In this document: one piece after another, positions 60,427 through 64,000 of the stretch | Numbering within the stretch: the first letter of the stretch is position 1 | Layout of the letters: every line of letters begins with the position of its first letter | Assembly: GCA_934747885.1 (NCBI GenBank) | Contig: CAKVHE010000001.1 | Span: forward strand, 496,001-560,000 | DNA length: 64,000 bases | Reading direction: 5' to 3' | Source: an uncultured Clostridia bacterium | GTDB lineage: Bacteria > Bacillota > Clostridia > Christensenellales > UBA1242 | Translations under genes and position numbers: made by a program | Notes under the pieces: generated by a model | The model's database searches: none | Told to the model about the DNA's origin: nothing | Seen by the model: only the letters and a program-made list of their open reading frames with translations

Positions 60427-60455
60427 TTGACAAGTTTGCTCGTGTGGTTTACCAT
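60427..60455 (+). promoter_or_regulatory. Promoter of the radical SAM gene, leaderless arrangement
   Basis: TTGACA (60427-60432), 17 bp, TACCAT (60450-60455), 7 nt, ATG; no ribosome binding site. Confidence 0.6.
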
Positions 60456-60462
60456 ATTAAAT

Positions 60463-61617
60463 ATGATAAAAAACTTAAAAGATAAAATTTTTATGCGTGG
60501 AACGCGGTTGGCGCTAATTGGCGAAAGCGAATTTGCAAAACACATGGCAGAAAAATTTCTTGCAGAGAAATATTATAGCGTGGTGTGCCAAATTGGCATT
60601 ATGGGGCAGGCAAGGCTGGTAGAGGGCTTAGAAAAATGGAGCCCTTGCAAGGCAAGGCGTAAAAGCGCAGAGTATGACGCGGTTTTGGTGCTGGACAGTT
60701 TGCCACATCAAAAGGAAATTTTGTATCCATTGCACAATGCAGGCTTTGATGAGGTTTACTTTTTGCAAAAAAAATCGCCAAAAGTTTTGGACGGCGCGGT
60801 AATTGCGCCAGAAGCGGTGACGGTTTTTTACTTAAAGCAGAAGCCGCTGCTCGGCTATCTTGAAATGCATATAACTGACTGCTGCAACCTAAAATGCAAG
60901 GGCTGTTCGCACTTTGCCAATGTTTTTGAAAAAAGTGAAACTTCGTTTGAAAATTTTCAAAAAGATATTACAAATTTATCTCAAATATTTAATGTGGCCG
61001 TGCTAAGACTAATGGGCGGCGAACCGCTTACCGAACCAAAGCTGGTGCAGTTTTTGGACGCAGCGCGAAAGGCTTTTTGCGGCGCAACTATTTATTTGGT
61101 AACCAACGGACTACTGATCCCTAAAATGACAAAAGAAGTGGCTGAGAGCTTAAGGCGCAATAATATTTATTTAAATATTAGCGTTTATCCTCCAACCGAA
61201 AAAGTGCTAGAGCAAATAAAACAAACTTTGGACAGTTTTGGACTAACTTACTTTTTTTCGAGGTCTGGAATGGCTATACAAACTTTTTATGCAAGATTAA
61301 ATAAAAACGCCAAGCGTTGCAAAAGTGGCAGGGCAGGCAAGGTTTGCGCAGGCAAATTGTGTTTTATGGCGCGAAATGGCAAACTTGCAAAATGCAGTTA
61401 TCCGCTATTTGCACAAAAAATAAATAGTGTGTTTGGTACAAACTATCTAACAAAAGGGGTGGACGAACTAACAATTGAGCAAATTACAGACGGCTGGAAG
61501 GCAATAAAAGTGTTGTCTAGGCCGGTGCCATTTTGCAAATATTGTGCCGTACACGAGCGCAACTTTAAGTGGCGAGCCGCAACCAGCAAAGCAAAGTTAA
61601 GTGATTATACAATATAA
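60463..61617 (+). CDS. Radical SAM protein with N-terminal Rossmann-like domain
   Basis: A 384-residue protein. Residues about 10-110 look like a nucleotide-binding alpha/beta domain (TRLALIGESEFAKHMAEKF). The radical SAM cluster is CNLKCKGC (CxxxCxxC) after MHITDC; MGGEPLTEP is the GGEP motif; later cysteines (about 285-355, RCKSG, VCAGKLC, CSYP, FCKYC) suggest auxiliary clusters like SPASM. Substrate unknown; peptide or sugar modification is possible. I take the ATG at 60463, as the longer frame covers the promoter. Confidence 0.85.
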   Translation: MIKNLKDKIFMRGTRLALIGESEFAKHMAEKFLAEKYYSVVCQIGIMGQARLVEGLEKWSPCKARRKSAEYDAVLVLDSLPHQKEILYPLHNAGFDEVYFLQKKSPKVLDGAVIAPEAVTVFYLKQKPLLGYLEMHITDCCNLKCKGCSHFANVFEKSETSFENFQKDITNLSQIFNVAVLRLMGGEPLTEPKLVQFLDAARKAFCGATIYLVTNGLLIPKMTKEVAESLRRNNIYLNISVYPPTEKVLEQIKQTLDSFGLTYFFSRSGMAIQTFYARLNKNAKRCKSGRAGKVCAGKLCFMARNGKLAKCSYPLFAQKINSVFGTNYLTKGVDELTIEQITDGWKAIKVLSRPVPFCKYCAVHERNFKWRAATSKAKLSDYTI

Positions 61618-61643
61618 AAGGCATACCAATTGGTATGTCTTTT
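61616..61643. terminator. Bidirectional terminator
   Basis: AAAAGGCATACC, AATT, GGTATGTCTTTT: a near-perfect 28-bp palindrome between two convergent genes. Confidence 0.8.
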
Positions 61644-61647
61644 ATTA

Positions 61648-62247
61648 TCAAAGGTTGTATTTGCTCACGGTTGCAAAATGCACATCGTCGTTTTGCAAAC
61701 TTGCAACACTCAAAAAGTAATCGTCGCCCAAAAGGTTGCGCAATACAAAACTTCTTTCAAAAATTTTATTTTGTGAATGCATTTTTAATTCTTTTATGGA
61801 GCCAAAAAGTTTTATTTGGCACTCGTATTTTGTCCATTGCTTGGTAAACTCTTCTTTTTGGTTTCTTGCCAAATCAATGGTTTCAACCTGGTCAGGGAAA
61901 AGCTTGTTTGCAATGCGCGAATCATATTCGTGCATCTGCTCTATATCTATGCTAACGGGCAAAATGTCTACGGCAACCGCCACATAATTTTTGCTGTGTG
62001 AAATGTTAAAGTAAAATTCATTTTTTTCGCAAAGCGGTTTGCCAGCCTCGTTGCGTATAATTTTTATATTGTCTAGGTCTAAACTGTAAATATCTTTAAC
62101 CATGGCGCGCAAAAGCAAATAAGAAAGATACGACCGCGTTTTGTTGGCGGGGCAGGAAAGTTCTTTTATGCGTTTTGCAAAAAACGGATTTTTTATTTTC
62201 TGCTTTTTGTATTCATGATTTAAAATATCGGTGTAAGCAACCAACAT
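61648..62247 (-). CDS. Sfp-type 4'-phosphopantetheinyl transferase
   Basis: A 199-residue PPTase that loads phosphopantetheine on carrier proteins. Core motifs: NISHS at 81-85, SIDIE at 99-103 with the Mg2+ ligands D101 and E103, and WTKYE at 138-142 (WxxKE). Sfp-type enzymes usually serve NRPS/PKS systems; a condensation-domain-like gene starts 0.8 kb away. Its ATG overlaps the stop of the XRE gene as TAATG, so the two are coupled. Confidence 0.9.
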   Translation of the reverse strand: MLVAYTDILNHEYKKQKIKNPFFAKRIKELSCPANKTRSYLSYLLLRAMVKDIYSLDLDNIKIIRNEAGKPLCEKNEFYFNISHSKNYVAVAVDILPVSIDIEQMHEYDSRIANKLFPDQVETIDLARNQKEEFTKQWTKYECQIKLFGSIKELKMHSQNKIFERSFVLRNLLGDDYFLSVASLQNDDVHFATVSKYNL

Positions 62248-62849
62248 TATTGTTTTCCTCTTTTTTCACTCTCGCGAATGCTTTTAATAAAGTTGTTTAA
62301 TATCAATACTACTTGAACGGGCGCACAAACAAAAAAGATAAGCCACAAGTTGTAGGAAATAAATTGACAGTAAATGCTCGCAATAAAGGACCAAATAAAA
62401 ATAGAAGAAATAACAATGGCATTTTTGCCGTTTCGCCAGCGTTTGTTAAAGTATTTTAATACCAAGCAACTTGCTGGTACTGACCAGACAAACACTTGCC
62501 AGCAAACCACTTTGTTGTAAATGCCCAAGTACAAAAATACAAACAAAGCAATTAGCCAAACAATAAGCACCGAAAGCACCACGCAAGCAATTTTGCTTGC
62601 CGTTTGATTTTTGGTTTCGCCATATTGGTGTTCGTAAGAATGGTCCTCAAATAAATATCCAATTTTTACACCAAAAACATTGGCTACTTCTTGCAAGGTT
62701 TCTATGTCGGGCAAAGATTCGCCTTTTTCCCATCTCGAAACAGCCTTGTCGGAATAATGAACATATTTGCCAAGGTCGCCTTGCGTAAGGTCTTTGCTTT
62801 TGCGTAAAGCCAAAATATTTTTTGCGACAACTAATTTTACATCATCCAT
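62247..62849 (-). CDS. Membrane-bound XRE regulator
   Basis: A 200-residue protein with an N-terminal HTH (LTQGDLGKYVHYSDKAVSRWEKGESLPD, split here: LTQGDLGKYVHYSDKAV then SRWEKGESLPD) at about 20-50 and four membrane segments in the C-terminal half. Such proteins sense envelope signals and control neighbouring genes. It is co-translated with the PPTase and divergent from the condensation-like gene, so these are its likely targets. Confidence 0.88.
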   Translation of the reverse strand: MDDVKLVVAKNILALRKSKDLTQGDLGKYVHYSDKAVSRWEKGESLPDIETLQEVANVFGVKIGYLFEDHSYEHQYGETKNQTASKIACVVLSVLIVWLIALFVFLYLGIYNKVVCWQVFVWSVPASCLVLKYFNKRWRNGKNAIVISSIFIWSFIASIYCQFISYNLWLIFFVCAPVQVVLILNNFIKSIRESEKRGKQ

Positions 62850-63046
62850 AGCAAAAGTTTAACACATTTTTGCGAATTCCGCAATAAAATGCATAAATAA
62901 TTATCGTTTTTACCAAATTCTCGCTACGCGAGAGTGATTTTGAGAATTTCTCATTTGGCAAAAGTAATATTAGAGCGCGATAGTCGCAATTCTCTTGCTT
63001 TAAAAATTTTATATATAATATAATTTAGGCGCAAGGAGCACAAAAG

Positions 63047-64000
63047 ATGAAACAAACTCAAGAATTGTTTGAACTAAACCCCTCGCAAGAAGTGGTGTTG
63101 CTTCAAACCAAATACACAATTTTTAAGCGAGTAATAAACATAACAATGTCGGCAACGGCAGAAAAACCGCTAAACTACCAAACAATGTTAAAGGCGTTTA
63201 ATCTTGCAGTAGCGCGAAACGATTGCACGCGTATAAGATTTGTTAAAAAGAAAGGCAAACTGTTGCAGTATTTTTTGCCAGAGGTAAAATTTGATAGTTT
63301 GCCACAAATTGCGTTTGAAAGCCCAAAAGACCAAGAAAATTTTATAAAGGCGGAAACCCACAAAGCAATAAAGTATAAAAAGGGCGAAGTAATAAAGCCA
63401 TTTTTTATAAAGACTTACGACGGCAAAGATATGGTGCTATTAAAGGTCTGCCACTTAAACTTTGACTTGTATGGACTAAACGTATTTTTTAAAGATTTGT
63501 TTGAGGTTTATGAGGCTCTTGACCTTAAAAAAGAGTTACCCGAAACGCCGGCAAGTTTTAAGGAAGTTATTATTCGTGACTTAAAGCAAAAAAACGACGC
63601 TGAGTACCACGAGAAAAACCGTCAATTTTTTGACGAGTATTTGCGGGCGCGCTCCCAGCCTTATTACGCAGGGCTAAATGGTGGCAATGGCAAACTTGAT
63701 AAAAAAATGGATAAGGCCGGCAAGCATACCATAAAAATGTTTTTTGTGCACAACGACACGCAGGGATATATGCATGATGTTCCAAAAGATTTATCCAAAC
63801 AAATTTTAGATTATTGCGCGCAAAACAGAATATCACCAGCAAACTATCTATTTTTTGCTTTTAATGTGGTGCAAGCAAAATTAAATGGCAAATATAACCT
63901 AATGCCGTTAGAACTTTGCAATTGCAGAGGTACTATGCTTGAAAGAAAATCGGCAGGAACCAAAGTGCAAAGTTTGGCGTGCTACACCACCATAAAACCA
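63047..64000 (+). CDS. Condensation-domain-like acyltransferase, partial (continues past right edge)
   Basis: 318 codons are visible, open to the window end. AAGGAG precedes the ATG. The protein resembles the NRPS condensation/WES acyltransferase fold: VCHLNFDLYGLNVFFKDL aligns with the active-site HHxxxDG block, keeping the second His and the Asp but with Cys for the first His and Tyr for the next residue. The region after it (KMFFVHNDTQGYMHDV...CNCRGTMLERKS) also fits. Near a PPTase, it points to a nonribosomal peptide or lipid product; low similarity keeps this tentative. Confidence 0.6.
   Translation, partial: MKQTQELFELNPSQEVVLLQTKYTIFKRVINITMSATAEKPLNYQTMLKAFNLAVARNDCTRIRFVKKKGKLLQYFLPEVKFDSLPQIAFESPKDQENFIKAETHKAIKYKKGEVIKPFFIKTYDGKDMVLLKVCHLNFDLYGLNVFFKDLFEVYEALDLKKELPETPASFKEVIIRDLKQKNDAEYHEKNRQFFDEYLRARSQPYYAGLNGGNGKLDKKMDKAGKHTIKMFFVHNDTQGYMHDVPKDLSKQILDYCAQNRISPANYLFFAFNVVQAKLNGKYNLMPLELCNCRGTMLERKSAGTKVQSLACYTTIKP

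Overview
The window looks like the chromosome of a low-GC, anaerobic member of the Bacillota, probably an uncultivated Clostridia lineage from a gut-like habitat. The evidence is the replication-origin-type cluster rpmH-rnpA-yidD-yidC-jag with mnmE, mnmG, parA and parB, SSB, PdaB and DegV proteins of clostridial type, a monomeric [FeFe] hydrogenase, and an M60/enhancin-type (mucin-class) surface metallopeptidase. Taxonomy is an inference; there is no rRNA in the window.

Layout. 1-3.5 kb: an AT-rich defence island on the minus strand (orphan protein, HTH-containing C5 methyltransferase, Eco47II-type endonuclease, and an AAA ATPase cut by the left edge). 3.6-6.2 kb: jag, yidC, yidD, rnpA, rpmH (minus). 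6.3-10.1 kb: mnmE, a GNAT acetyltransferase, mnmG (plus). 10.1-24.6 kb: housekeeping genes, mostly minus (ssb, pdaB-like, rpsU, hinT, mtaB, rsmE, prmA, ychF, degV, lepB, ftsH) with small unknown genes among them. 24.8-27.8 kb: cvpA, then about 490 bp carrying six regularly placed parS palindromes, then parB and parA. 27.9-34.6 kb: tRNA-Arg, a CadC/HMA/CadA-type metal efflux operon, and two large exported proteins of unknown function. 34.8-40.5 kb: glmS, tRNA-Ser(GGA) with a duplicated 3' end and an array of hairpins, lysS, and a glycosyltransferase. 40.5-44.5 kb: an unusual operon with two paralogous sigma-factor-like proteins and an MTA/SAH-nucleosidase-like protein. 44.6-53.2 kb: small membrane proteins, a lipoprotein, hydrogenase, nucleoside hydrolase, a diadenylate-cyclase-like protein, an atypical HisRS, and a PH-domain protein. 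53.3-56.9 kb: traX, tRNA-Ser(UGA) and an AT-rich accessory patch (peptidase E with a non-standard start, a HEPN/AbiU2-like candidate). 57-64 kb: M60 metallopeptidase, radical SAM protein, Sfp-type phosphopantetheinyl transferase, membrane-bound XRE regulator, and a condensation-domain-like protein cut by the right edge.

How the parts fit. ParA, ParB and the parS array form the chromosome segregation centre. RnpA, RpmH, YidD, YidC and Jag link translation, tRNA maturation and membrane insertion. A theme running through the window is transcripts that appear to start at or within a base or two of the ATG: at six genes a consensus-like -35/-10 promoter is followed by 6-7 nt and then the start codon, with no Shine-Dalgarno sequence. 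The most novel candidates are the tandem sigma-like operon, the degenerate DAC-domain protein, the Cys/Lys/Thr-rich 76-residue protein, and the right-edge radical SAM/PPTase/condensation locus.
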